A stretch of DNA of 51,395 nucleotides, taken from contig NW_003156238.1 in assembly GCF_000003605.2 (NCBI RefSeq), positions 37,759 to 89,153 on the forward strand. The letters are read 5' to 3'. Source of the stretch: Saccoglossus kowalevskii. Its lineage: Eukaryota; Hemichordata; Enteropneusta; Harrimaniidae. Shown here piece after piece: positions 1-8,660 of the stretch (position 1 is its first letter; every line of letters starts with the position of its first letter). The notes below the pieces were generated by a model. The model made no database searches. It was not told where the DNA came from and saw only the letters and a program-made list of their open reading frames with translations. The position numbers were made by a program, and so were the translations under genes.

Positions 1-161
1 ACGATTTATTTCACAATTGGATCAAAGATGGCCGACTGGCAGACATCTTGTTTTTTGAAAATGTTGTATTTTGGACATGCTTTGTCAGTTTTTATTCAAA
101 TTTAGTACAGAGATCATACATGTTAGGATACATGTCCCTGACCGTTCGTGAGTTCCTGAGT

Positions 162-241
162 CTGTCCGTCCGTCTGTGTGTCCGTCCGTCTGTGCGTCCA
201 TCCGTCCGTGCGTCCGTCCATCCGTGCGTCAGTCTGTCCAG
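162..241. repeat. (GTCC)n degenerate microsatellite
   Basis: Runs of GTCC, GTGC and CATCC form a degenerate tetranucleotide tract inside the dispersed repeat. They give misleading Ser/Val/Arg/Pro-rich ORFs in overlapping frames. Confidence 0.8.
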
Positions 242-621
242 AGTCATATTTCAGAATCCGGTGGACCGATTACATTCATTCTTTGCATGTGCCTAGTACC
301 TTATGTGGGACATATGCACATGCAGTGGTTTAGAGATTCGATTCAAAATGGCCGACTGGCAGCCATCTTGTTTTTTGTAAAATGTTGTATTTTGGACATG
401 CTTTGTCAGTTGTCATTCAAACTTGGTACATAGATTATACATGTTAGGATACATGTCCATGACGATTTATTTCACAATTGGATCAAAGATGGCCGACTGG
501 CAGACATCTTGTTTTTTGAAAATGGTGTATTTTGGACATGCTTTGTCAGTTTTTATTCAAATTTAGTACAGAGATCATACATGTTAGGATACATGTCCCT
601 GACCGTTCGTGAGTTCCTGAG

Positions 622-701
622 TCTGTCCGTCCGTCCGTGTGTCCGTCCATCCGTACGTCCGTCCGTCCGTCCATCCATCCGTGCGTCAGTCTGTCCAGAG
701 T
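622..701. repeat. (GTCC)n degenerate microsatellite, second copy
   Basis: This is the counterpart of the tract at 162-241, in the second copy of the 461-bp repeat. It differs in several tetranucleotide units, so the tract has changed since the duplication. Confidence 0.8.
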
Positions 702-1099
702 CATATTTCAGAATCCGGTGGACCGATTACGTTCATTTTTTGCATACATGTCCATGACGATTTATTTCGCGATTGGATCAAAGATTTTATGCGGTATCTT
801 GTCAGTTTTTATTCAAATTTGGCACATACATGTACTTTATACATGTTAGGATGCATGTCCATGACAATTTGTTTCAAAATCTAGTCAAGGATGGCCGATT
901 GACAGCCATCTGACTTTTTGGCCTTACTACTATATTTCCACAATTTATGTACCATTTTCATTCGAATTTGGCACATGCATCATATACATATCAGTGTGTT
1001 TCATAATCAGATCAAAGATGGCCGAATAATGGCCGTTTTTATTTTTGGCCATATTACTATTACACGGAACATGTGTTTTGATGTAAATAAACAATCTGT

Positions 1100-1160
1100 T
1101 GTATACGCCACTTGGAACTCAAGTTTCAAGGACACACTCGCGACAACCCCTCCGCTTTAA
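1100..1160. mobile_element. Possible remnant of a TTAA-flanked MITE (GCTTTAA end)
   Basis: The stretch ends CCCCTCCGCTTTAA. It resembles the ends of better copies at 6639-6736 and 34193-34358. Only one terminus is recognisable. Confidence 0.35.
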
Positions 1161-1264
1161 TTTGACGAGCACAAAGTGAACTTTCAAACATTTAACAGGG
1201 ACTGTGTCATTTTCAATGATCAGTTCCCTAATATGGAGGTGACATTCAGTATTGAGAGACTAGA

Positions 1265-1434
1265 CTTTCTATTGGCTTTTTTTGAATGATGCCATAATTT
1301 TGACTAACAAGACTTCCTATTGGCTAATTTTAAATGATGCCATAATTTTGACTAACAAGACTTCCTATTGGCTAATTTTAAATGATGCCATAATTTTGAC
1401 TAACAAGACTTCCTATTGGCTAATTTTAAATGAT
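1265..1434. repeat. 48-bp tandem repeat, about 3 copies
   Basis: A unit containing TTTTGACTAACAAGACTTCC and ATTGGCTAATTTTAAATGAT repeats almost perfectly three times. The period of 48 is a multiple of three, so it reads as a 16-residue peptide repeat, but nothing suggests coding. Confidence 0.85.
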
Positions 1435-1530
1435 GACTTATTGAGACATAACTTCTGTTGCGGCAAGTTTCAGTATTGAGATGTGGATTTCACATCAAGT
1501 AAAGATTTGTTTGAAGACATGAAAACAATT

Positions 1531-1740
1531 TACTGTAAAATGACTAATTTTCACTGGGTTTAAATTTCGCTGGTTTACCATTTCAGGCATATTCAGTGAG
1601 TTTTAAATTCACGGTTTTATCATTTAGATAATTGTTCAATGCTAAATTTCACATATTCACTGGGTTTTAATTTAGCGCATTTTCCAATCATCGAAATAAG
1701 TAAAATTAAAACCCAGTGAATAATTGACCTTTTTACAGTA
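1531..1740. mobile_element. MITE family 2 (TACTGTAAAA termini, CACTGGGTTTTAA core)
   Basis: A 210-bp element begins TACTGTAAAATGACTAATTT and ends TTTTTACAGTA, so the termini are inverted repeats bounded by TA. The interior carries CACTGGGTTTTAA on both strands. Further copies in the other orientation lie at 19823-20029 and 46216-46426. The TA flank suggests a Tc1/mariner-type transposase acting in trans. It ends 40 bp upstream of the first visible ALIX exon. Confidence 0.8.
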
Positions 1741-1779
1741 TGTTATTTTACCGGTATTGTGTTGTTGTTTTTTTCTCAG

Positions 1780-1914
1780 AGAACAAATATGCAGTTTTGT
1801 AAAGAGAAACAATCCAATGCTGGTGCTCAGAAACGAGAAGAGATGTTGCGTAAATTAGCTGCTGCCTACGATGCATTCATGGAATTATTGGCAAACTTGA
1901 AAGAGGGAACAAAG
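1780..1914 (+). CDS. PDCD6IP: ALIX/PDCD6IP exon (late V domain), first visible exon
   Basis: This is an internal exon of the ESCRT-associated adaptor ALIX. In this family ALIX joins cargo and viral late domains to ESCRT-III in multivesicular body sorting, abscission and membrane repair. The exon starts after TTTTTTTCTCAG and ends before GTGAGG. It encodes 45 residues in phase 0, including EEMLRKLAAAYDAFMELLAN and NLKEGTK, a helical stretch typical of the end of the V domain. It continues in phase into 3126-3294. The Bro1 domain and most of the V domain lie left of the window. The family call is strong because all three exons match in order. Confidence 0.9.
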
Positions 1915-1932
1915 GTGAGGCAGTATCCTATT

Positions 1933-2306
1933 GTGAGTGATTGAGTGATTGAGTGAGTGAGTGAGTGAGTTTGTGAGTAAATGAGTAAGTGAGTGAGTAG
2001 ATGAGTAAGTAGAAGAGTGAGTAAGTAAGAAGATCAGTGAGTGTGGTGATTGAGTGAGTAGATGAGTGAGCGAGTGAGTGAGTAGATGAGTGAGTAGATG
2101 AGTGAGTGAGTAGATGAGTGAGTGAGTAGATGAGTGAGTGTGGGTGAGTGAGTGAGTGAGTAAGTGAGTGAGTAGATGAGTGAGTGAGTAGATGAGTGAG
2201 TAGATGAGTGAGTGAGTGTGGGTGAGTGAGTCGATGAGTGAGTGAGTCGATGAGTGAGTGAGTAGATGAGTGAGTGAGTAGATGAGTGAGTGAGTGAGTG
2301 AATATA
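1933..2306. repeat. (GAGT)n / GTGAGT microsatellite directly after an ALIX splice donor
   Basis: About 370 bp of GTGAGTGAGT-type repeat, broken by AGATGAGT units, begins 18 bp after the ALIX exon donor at 1915. GTGAGT is itself a consensus 5' splice site, so the array is a string of decoy donors. The long minus-strand Leu/Thr/His/Ser ORF across it is an artefact of the repeat. Confidence 0.9.
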
Positions 2307-2577
2307 GATGAGTGGCCGACTGGGAATGAGTTATGAGGTGATGAATGAGAAATATAAGTGAGTAGATTATTCTTATTGAGAACACAAGTGTTTGAGTAGA
2401 TGTGAGTGAGCTTTACAAGATGAGTGAGTAGGTGTGAGCATGGATGAGTGTTAATGGGTAATCAGATTGGATGAGTGACTGAGTGGGAATGAATCATGAA
2501 ACAAGTGGGAAATGTGAGTAAGTTTTGATGCAATAAGAGAGAAATATAAGCGAGTCCTGAGGCAATAAAGAAGAAAT

Positions 2578-2866
2578 GTTAGTGAGTCATTAGACAAAGT
2601 GAAAAATGTTAGTGGGTCATTAGACAAAGTAAGAATTGTTAGTGAGTCATTAGACAAAGTGAGAATTATTAGTGAGTCATTAGACAAAGTGAGAATTATT
2701 AGTGAGTCATTAGACAAAGTGAGAATTATTAGTGAGTCATTAGACAAAGTGAGAAATGTTAGTGAGTCATTAGACAAAGTGAGAAATGTTAGTGAGTCAT
2801 TAGACTAAATGAGAATTATTAGTGAGTCATTAGACTAAATGAGAAATGTTAGTGAGTCATGAGACA
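2578..2866. repeat. 30-bp minisatellite, 9-10 copies
   Basis: The unit AGTGAGTCATTAGACAAAGT plus about ten further bases repeats at an exact 30-bp period, with small substitutions. It lies in the same ALIX intron as the GAGT tract and shares the AGTGAGT motif. ORFs on both strands are artefacts of a period divisible by three. Confidence 0.9.
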
Positions 2867-3125
2867 AATTCATGTAGTGAAATGACTGAGTCAGTCTTAT
2901 TCCTTATCCAAATTTCAATGCTGAGGGCGCTCTCCCATTAAAATTCGAGCAGGGAACCATACCAGTGGTGCGTCTGTCTGTCAGTGGTTAAGTAAGTGTG
3001 TTTGGATGGATAAGTGTGGTTGAGTAATAAATAAATAATATGTACAGTAATTATATTTTTGAATATCAATTCATAATAAATAGTAATAATCAATAAACTA
3101 ATCTAGATGTGTGTTTTAATTTCAG

Positions 3126-3294
3126 TTCTATAATGATTTGACACCATTGTTGCTGCGGTTCCAAAGCAAAGCCACTGATTTTGTGTTTGCAAGAAAAACG
3201 GAAAAAGAGGAACTGATGAAAGACCTGCAACAAAATATTGTAAACCAGCCGACTGGACCTACTCCGGCCGCTCCCAGTCATCATGGAGGACAAG
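3126..3294 (+). CDS. PDCD6IP: ALIX/PDCD6IP exon (end of V domain, start of proline-rich tail)
   Basis: The exon starts after TTTTAATTTCAG and ends before GTACGT, with 169 nt and one base carried over. It encodes [20 protein letters not shown] followed by [20 protein letters not shown], closely matching the conserved ALIX segment FYNDLT...FARKTER.EL.KDLQQ that closes the V domain. The residues after it ([14 protein letters not shown]) open the proline-rich region. I see no PSAP/PTAP-type TSG101 motif here or in the next exon, unlike human ALIX. This is the most diagnostic exon of the gene. Confidence 0.95.
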
Positions 3295-3463
3295 GTACGT
3301 GAGATCATCTGAAAGTTCACACATCCTGGTATTTAATATAGCTGCACAGTAACAACTTCCTGGTATCTATTTAGAATTTATTTTAGCAGATTTCACTGGA
3401 TAGTGAAAAAACAATGAATAATTAATGTATTCACAGTATTTTACCTTTCATACTCACACAAAC

Positions 3464-3653
3464 TACTGTAAAATACTTTATTTTTCGCTTCGAATTAATT
3501 TTCATTGAATGATTCAGTGAAAATAAAATCCAGTGAATATACACTTTTTTCTATATTTTACATTAAACTCATCAAAAATCAAGGAAAATATATTCCATAC
3601 AAAATGCCAAAAAAAAGGTCCTTTTAAATAAAATTAATTCAATTCGAAAATTA
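3464..3653. mobile_element. MITE family 1 copy (TACTGTAAAATACTTTATTTT terminus), 3' decayed
   Basis: The left end is TACTGTAAAATACTTTATTT. The interior shows the family landmarks ATTCAGTGAAAATAAAATCC and ATATTTTACAT. The right terminus is degraded. At least ten copies of this family are in the window. Confidence 0.75.
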
Positions 3654-3954
3654 CAATGTCATGATATCAAATAATCAATAAAAATTAGGGTCACAGGACA
3701 ATTTTTTGAGACCCAAAATTTTGAAATGTTTGTGTAATATTTTGAACATTTTCAATCTTATTTTCTGCAAAATAATCAAAATTATCATTTTGCATTGGTT
3801 TCTATTGCGAGATTATTACTTCATATCTCAACGTTTTAGTAGATGAAATGGGATGACTAAGTCATTATTATTTCCACGAATCCTAATTTTGTGGGAAAAA
3901 AAAATTGAAAAATTTACATATAATTTAGTGAGGTACCAGGTGCTTCTATAAATT

Positions 3955-4230
3955 GGGAGGTTATCTCCAATAATGCATTGCATATGTGCAGTAACATGTT
4001 CAGTAGTGTAAAATTTAGTTATCTCCCATAATGCACTGCATATGTGCAGTAACATGCTCAGTAGTGCAAAATTTAGTTATCTCCCATAATGCATTGCACA
4101 TATGTGCAGTAACATGCTCAGTAGTGTAAAATTTAGTTATCTTCCATAATGCATTGCATATATGTGCAATATTACATGCTCAGTAGTGCAAAATGTTATC
4201 TCCCATAATGCATTGCACATATGTGCAGAA
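3955..4230. repeat. About 60-bp tandem repeat, 5 copies, in the last ALIX intron
   Basis: Five units carry TTATCTCCCATAATGCATTG, a GCATATGTGCAGTAACATG core and CAGTAGTGTAAAATT. The array ends about 70 bp before the final ALIX exon. Confidence 0.85.
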
Positions 4231-4302
4231 ACAAGCGCATTTGTACAAAATTTGAATTTGGTGTCAACTGCCTTAACATGCATTGTATATTTCTGTTGAT
4301 AG

Positions 4303-4598
4303 GAGCCAGTCGTCAGCCGCCTCCCAGGCCTCCACCACCATCAGTACAGCAACCACAGTATCAACAACAACAACAACAACCACAACAACCATATGCACCA
4401 GCTTACAGTCAGTATACTCCCCCTCCAATGCCAACCGGATACAATCCATACGCTCCTATGAACTATCCGGCGCAGCCACAGTATCCGTATCCACAGGGGC
4501 AGCCACCACAACAACAGTACGGACAACAACAACAGTATCCATATCCACAACAACAACCACCATATCAATATGGAAATCCTCCTTATCCCAGACAATAA
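4303..4598 (+). CDS. PDCD6IP: ALIX/PDCD6IP terminal exon, Pro/Tyr/Gln-rich tail
   Basis: The exon starts after CTGTTGATAG and uses the base carried from 3294 to give a Gly codon. It encodes about 97 further residues ending in PPYPRQ and TAA. It opens with RQPPPRPPPPS, which matches the position and style of the SH3-binding PxRPPPP segment that endophilin or CIN85 use in vertebrate ALIX. It then becomes a Tyr/Pro/Gln-rich tail with YPYP and QQQ runs. In the family this tail is disordered and mediates self-association and autoinhibition. CAA/CAG runs inflate overlapping ORFs in the other frames; those are not genes. Confidence 0.9.
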
Positions 4599-4891
4599 TT
4601 AATAACAAATATCAGTTTAAAATTATGTCATTTCAACAAATTTTATTGCTTTTTCACAAAATGAATCTGAATAATTTTTTTTTTCTCTCGAAGTCAGAAA
4701 GTCAGAAAACCATGATATGTTTTCTGAGATTGTACGACACAGTGTGAGTGACTTACACAGATTTTTGTCTTCACGATTCCGATGAAGCCCTGGATTTGTT
4801 TAAAATATCTATCAGTAAAAATTAAACAGTTTACTGTATGTCCATTTGATCGATATTATAAGAATTAAAAAATATGCCTGAAAATATAAAT

Positions 4892-4901
4892 AATAAATAA
4901 A
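4892..4901 (+). terminator. Likely ALIX polyadenylation signal (overlapping AATAAA)
   Basis: Two overlapping AATAAA hexamers lie about 295 bp after the ALIX stop codon, the best poly(A) signal downstream. Cleavage is not directly visible. Confidence 0.55.
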
Positions 4902-5047
4902 AGCAGTATATGGCACTTTAAGTTAGATGTAGTTTCTAGATTCTCACAAAACAATTAAGGTAATTAAAAGGCTTCCCTTATTGAAGTTGTATTCTCACAT
5001 TGTAGAAAACCTCTAACTGAACTCTCCTGTAGGCACCTAGACTGTCG

Positions 5048-5373
5048 ACAATTAATTTGTTAGTCTACTAAATCATCAAACGCTGAAGGCGTTTACAAAA
5101 AATACAACAGGCATTTCAGCGAAGGCCTGAGGACTGTTAATAACGCTTGTGAACAACCTCATGCGACATTATGTGGTTTTCCACTAGTACTGAATCCAAT
5201 CATTCTCTGTTCAGTACCGGTGGAAAACCACGTAATGACGCCTGAGGGCATTTACAAGCGTTAACCTTCCTCCCACCTCCGGCCTTCACTGAAATGCCTG
5301 AGGCATTTCTTTCAAACAACTTCGGCGTTTGCTGATTTAGTTTACTAACAAATTAGGTCTGAGGTCTGTTGAC
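5048..5373. mobile_element. Fold-back element, about 325 bp, imperfect palindrome
   Basis: The left arm holds AATTTGTTAGTCTACTAAATC, a CGCTGAAGGCGTTT stem, a CATTTCAGCGAAGGCCTGAG block and TGTGGTTTTCCACTAGTACT. The same blocks return in reverse complement in the right arm, ending CTAACAAATTAGG. The centre is near 5205. Almost the whole element could fold into one hairpin. No ORF is present. Confidence 0.7.
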
Positions 5374-5844
5374 ATTCTAGTAAGCACCTAGACTAGATGC
5401 TTTCTATTATTATTGTGGGACTTTGTGAAGTCTAAGAGTAATAGATAAGTGAATCGGTGTGGAGGGATGTGGACTGCATACAAGTCATTCTGCACATGTG
5501 AGTTCCAATGGTAATCAATCAAAGTCATTGAGACAGCCAATCAGTGATGACAAATTTACATGGTTGAGTTGGTAACTAATAAAATGTTATTCCGATATCA
5601 AGCTATGAATTTTATGGCTTTGTTTACGCTATCACATTCTTAAAAATTCAGCAAATTCTACAAATCTAAAACCTAGTCAATGATATAGTTTTCGGGAATT
5701 ACAAAATAATTAACCGAGACCGATTGTTTTTCAAAGATAAATTATTTTTCAATTGTCCAATTCTAACCTTATAATCTGTAAAGACAGGTTGTTGGAAACC
5801 AGTGATGTATGTTTTCACGACAGGAAAAGAGCTATTAAGAGCTG

Positions 5845-6488
5845 TTAAAGGGTGGTGGTCGTTGCGCCACACATGTACGAGAACAAAGATGGCGACTTTG
5901 ATTTCAAAGTTGTGCAGACCAATCAGTATGTACTAAGATGTTACAAGATTTAAAAGGGCACTTCCAGTTAAGCCTAATCTCACAACAAATTTACTTTCTG
6001 GATTAAAATTTCAATGGATAACAAAAGATAGATTAACTTTGTAAACAATATAAACAATAGTGTCCCATGATTCTTTGGTGCAATCCTTGGGCTTGAGCGA
6101 TTTCCCTTTTCACCACCAGTTCCCTTTTTTCATCACAAATTCACAAAATAGTCCTGTTTATAGTCTTTATATTCCTTCAGAAGATTCGGAAAATAATAGC
6201 CAACTTTTTTAAGTAAAAAACTGAAAATTTACTCAAATTTTGTCTGTTGGTGCCAAAATTAGGTTTCATTTTCAGAAGTATATATGAAAGTCTGGTGGTG
6301 AAAAGGTTAATTTCTAGGTGATTGGAAGGTATCGAAGAGTCACTGGCGATAATTAGTTCACGTCCATGCCCAGGTCAAACTTCATACTTGTAATATTCAT
6401 TAGAAGAGTACACATTGCATTGTGGGAAAATCAATGTTTATCAACACAAATGTCACACATGTTTGACGTGACAACCACGACCCTTTAA
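5845..6488. mobile_element. TTAA-flanked element (TTAAAGGGTGGTGGTC termini) with nested MITE
   Basis: The left end is TTAAAGGGTGGTGGTCGTTG and the right end is GTGACAACCACGACCCTTTAA, an inverted repeat with TTAA at each edge. This suggests piggyBac-type insertion. The body contains the smaller MITE at 6104-6310. A compact relative with both ends lies at 8008-8140, and a further right end near 6925-6950. Confidence 0.6.
6104..6310. mobile_element. TTAA-type MITE (CCTTTTCACCACCAG termini)
   Basis: The left end is CCCTTTTCACCACCAGTTCC and the right end CTGGTGGTGAAAAGGTTAA. Landmarks are CACAAATTCACAAAATAGTC and GTCTGTTGGTGCCAAAATTA. Related copies lie at 25456-25675, 31926-32150, 34690-34907 and 49825-50060. 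Confidence 0.75.
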
Positions 6489-6638
6489 ATATAACTGCAA
6501 TGAACATTACACCTTGCCAGTAGTAAAACCCTATTATTTACAAATAGTTTCATTTAGTTAATAGTACGAGTGTGTCCCATTTGTTATGAAAACCAAAGTT
6601 TAATTTGGCTACCATACCGGTAACTCATATTACCAATG

Positions 6639-6736
6639 TTAAAGCGGGAGGGTTGTCACCTGCACATGCAAAGGCTCATGTGTAGACACGCTATGGCCAT
6701 CTGAAGCATGCGCAGGTGACGACTCCCTCGCTTTAA
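6639..6736. mobile_element. Short TTAA MITE (TTAAAGCGGGAGGG termini)
   Basis: This 98-bp element has the left end TTAAAGCGGGAGGGTTGTCA and the right end GGTGACGACTCCCTCGCTTTAA, an inverted repeat flanked by TTAA. A longer copy is at 34193-34358. Confidence 0.75.
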
Positions 6737-7446
6737 CCAAATCATTAGTTATTACTGTAAAATCATTTTTATGTTGTTTTATTTTGCAGAGTTTTTTTTA
6801 TACCTAAGATGAAATTTTCACTAAGAATACCTAGTTCTAAACTAAAGGCTTGACTATAAAAAAATTCTATTGGGGTAATGGCAGAAAGAGGAAAAAAATT
6901 CTACATAAGAAAAAAATTCTGACATGACGTGACAACCACTGCCCTTTAAAATACCCAGACTTTAACTGTTACACTCAATAATGTTCTTTCTTGTGTTAAC
7001 ACTGTTAACTGATTTAATTTCTCAACAAACAAAAGTTCCTGAATGTTTTGAGCGTCAGTGACTTTTGCAAAACTGTTGTCTTTACAAATGCCAAAGCGAA
7101 AATTCCTATCAGTAAACTAAGCAATTCACCGTAGTTTATTACTTGGTTTACTTGGATGATATGTTATTATTAAGTAGATTAGTTAATGATTTTATTTACA
7201 GTACAATTTTTGAATAATGTGTATACAGAGATGGTATGTGAAATTTAAATAAATAATTATTAAAAACGGATTTGGTTTTCTCTCTTCTGTGTTTTTAGCT
7301 GTGGTTTCGCACTTTCGATTTTAAAACATAATATTGGATTGAATTATAAATGAAATTTTAATTTCTAACTGATTGTGGACATTGTGTTCTTGGGGTTGAC
7401 CATAATTAACTCTGAGAGGGCAATGGAAGAAAAACTTTTATTTTAA

Positions 7447-7814
7447 TAGACCATTTTCCGTTCACTGCGAGAATCACGCGTTATGTGTGAAATCGAACGT
7501 AAAAACAGGACAAACAAAGGTCATAGCGTCGTAGTCGCGTCAAACATCGCGTGGGATTCGACAAACGCGAAAGTATTTCGGGGACATTTCCATGCTTAAT
7601 AATGTGCTGTCCACATTTGATGATAGGCAATTTCGATTAAGTAAGGGTATTCAGAAACAATATTCCTCTGTCGAAGATCGGCCGGTCAATGTAAGCTACG
7701 AAATAAAGAAATTCTAGTTCAAAATCAAATCGTTCGATTTTTGCGGCAGACGTTCGACGCGCGTCTTTCATGCATCTCGCGAGATCTCGCAATTGTACGG
7801 AAAATCACCTATTA
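7447..7814. mobile_element. 368-bp terminal-inverted-repeat element (AATAG...TTTTCCGT)
   Basis: The left end is AATAGACCATTTTCCGTTCA and the right end is the complement of AATAGGTGATTTTCCGTACA. Palindromic CG-rich stretches such as TCTCGCGAGATCTCGC follow. A second copy in the opposite orientation starts at 8396. A short ORF starting inside it does not look like a gene. Confidence 0.65.
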
Positions 7815-8007
7815 TCTTGCATGTTTTATGATGAATTTGCTATATTTATATATATATATGTGGTTTTTTAAAACTTTTTTGCTGTTATTTACCCAGCTGG
7901 ATTTTTTTTCCTATGCAAATTATTCTTTTCAAATTCTGAAATTTCCCCCTCCTGAGTTTCTAATGGTCAGCCCCTTTTCTGAAAAAGTGGCAGCCATATG
8001 GGCCATC

Positions 8008-8140
8008 TTAAAGGGTGGTGGTCATCGCGCCACGTCCTGTTCGATATGGGGCTCATAGCGACGTATACAACACATATAAAATGCATTGTTCATTTACATG
8101 AAATTCGAGCACGCGCTGCGCGACAACCACCGTTCTTTAA
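8008..8140. mobile_element. 133-bp TTAA MITE (TTAAAGGGTGGTGGTC)
   Basis: Left TTAAAGGGTGGTGGTCATCG and right GCGACAACCACCGTTCTTTAA form an inverted repeat bounded by TTAA. It is a compact relative of the element at 5845-6488. Confidence 0.75.
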
Positions 8141-8395
8141 GTCTTATCTCGCAATAAAGTTAAATCTTTAATTTTGTGTCTACAAACAATGTTTACTTGA
8201 TCAATGTTCAAAATTCATAGCAATTTGCTTTGATGACAAAATGCAAAACTACTTTTAGATTGTGTCCGATTGGCTACCTAACCATAACACCATAACAACG
8301 GTCAGACCAATCAGAAAGCAGCTTCTTTGTTGACATTTCAAATTCTGTCTTCTATATATGCTTTGACTCAACTGCGAAGCAATTCAATTCTCAAC

Positions 8396-8660
8396 AATAG
8401 GTGAATTTCCGTTCGACTGCGAGATCTTGCGTATTGCGTGAAAGACTCGCACCGAACGTCTGCCGCAAAAATCAATTTGATTTTGAACATGAATTTCTTT
8501 ATTTTGTGGCTAACATCGAAAGGCCAATCTCTGACAGGGGAATATTGCGTTCGAATTCCCTTACTTCATTAAAATTGACCATCAAATGTGTACAGCACAC
8601 TATTAGGCATGGAAATATCCCCCAAAATATTCTTGCATTTGTCAAATCCCACGCAATGTT
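8396..8660. mobile_element. Inverted second copy of the 7447-7814 element, cut off by the minisatellite
   Basis: It starts AATAGGTGAATTTCCGTTCG and runs as the reverse complement of 7814 back to about 7550, through GTGTACAGCACACTATTAGG and GTCAAATCCCACGCAATGTT. The distal 100 bp and second terminus are missing; the 20-bp minisatellite begins at that point. Confidence 0.65.

Larger units (their letters stand above)
1..1060. repeat. Dispersed repeat in tandem copies, about 461-bp spacing
   Basis: The block starting at position 1 reappears, nearly identical, at about 462. Both contain the phrase GATCAAAGATGGCCGACTGG followed by a T-rich stretch and a (GTCC)n tract. A third, more decayed portion runs to about 1060. 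Short ORFs here only reflect the microsatellite. A related family in the opposite sense lies at 21.8-22.8 kb. The repeat class is unknown to me. Confidence 0.75.

Noticed and set aside
1885-2385. 166-codon minus-strand ORF rich in LTHS
   Set aside because: It is the complement of the (GAGT)n tract, and its 3' end overlaps the ALIX exon on the other strand.
2451-2808. ORFs on both strands (NDSLIILTLS and SESLDKVRII repeats)
   Set aside because: Artefacts of a 30-bp minisatellite whose period is divisible by three.
4283-4747. 154-codon Thr/Ser-rich ORF over the last ALIX exon
   Set aside because: Out-of-frame reading of the CAA/CAG/CCA-rich ALIX tail; the homologous frame is the one ending at 4598.
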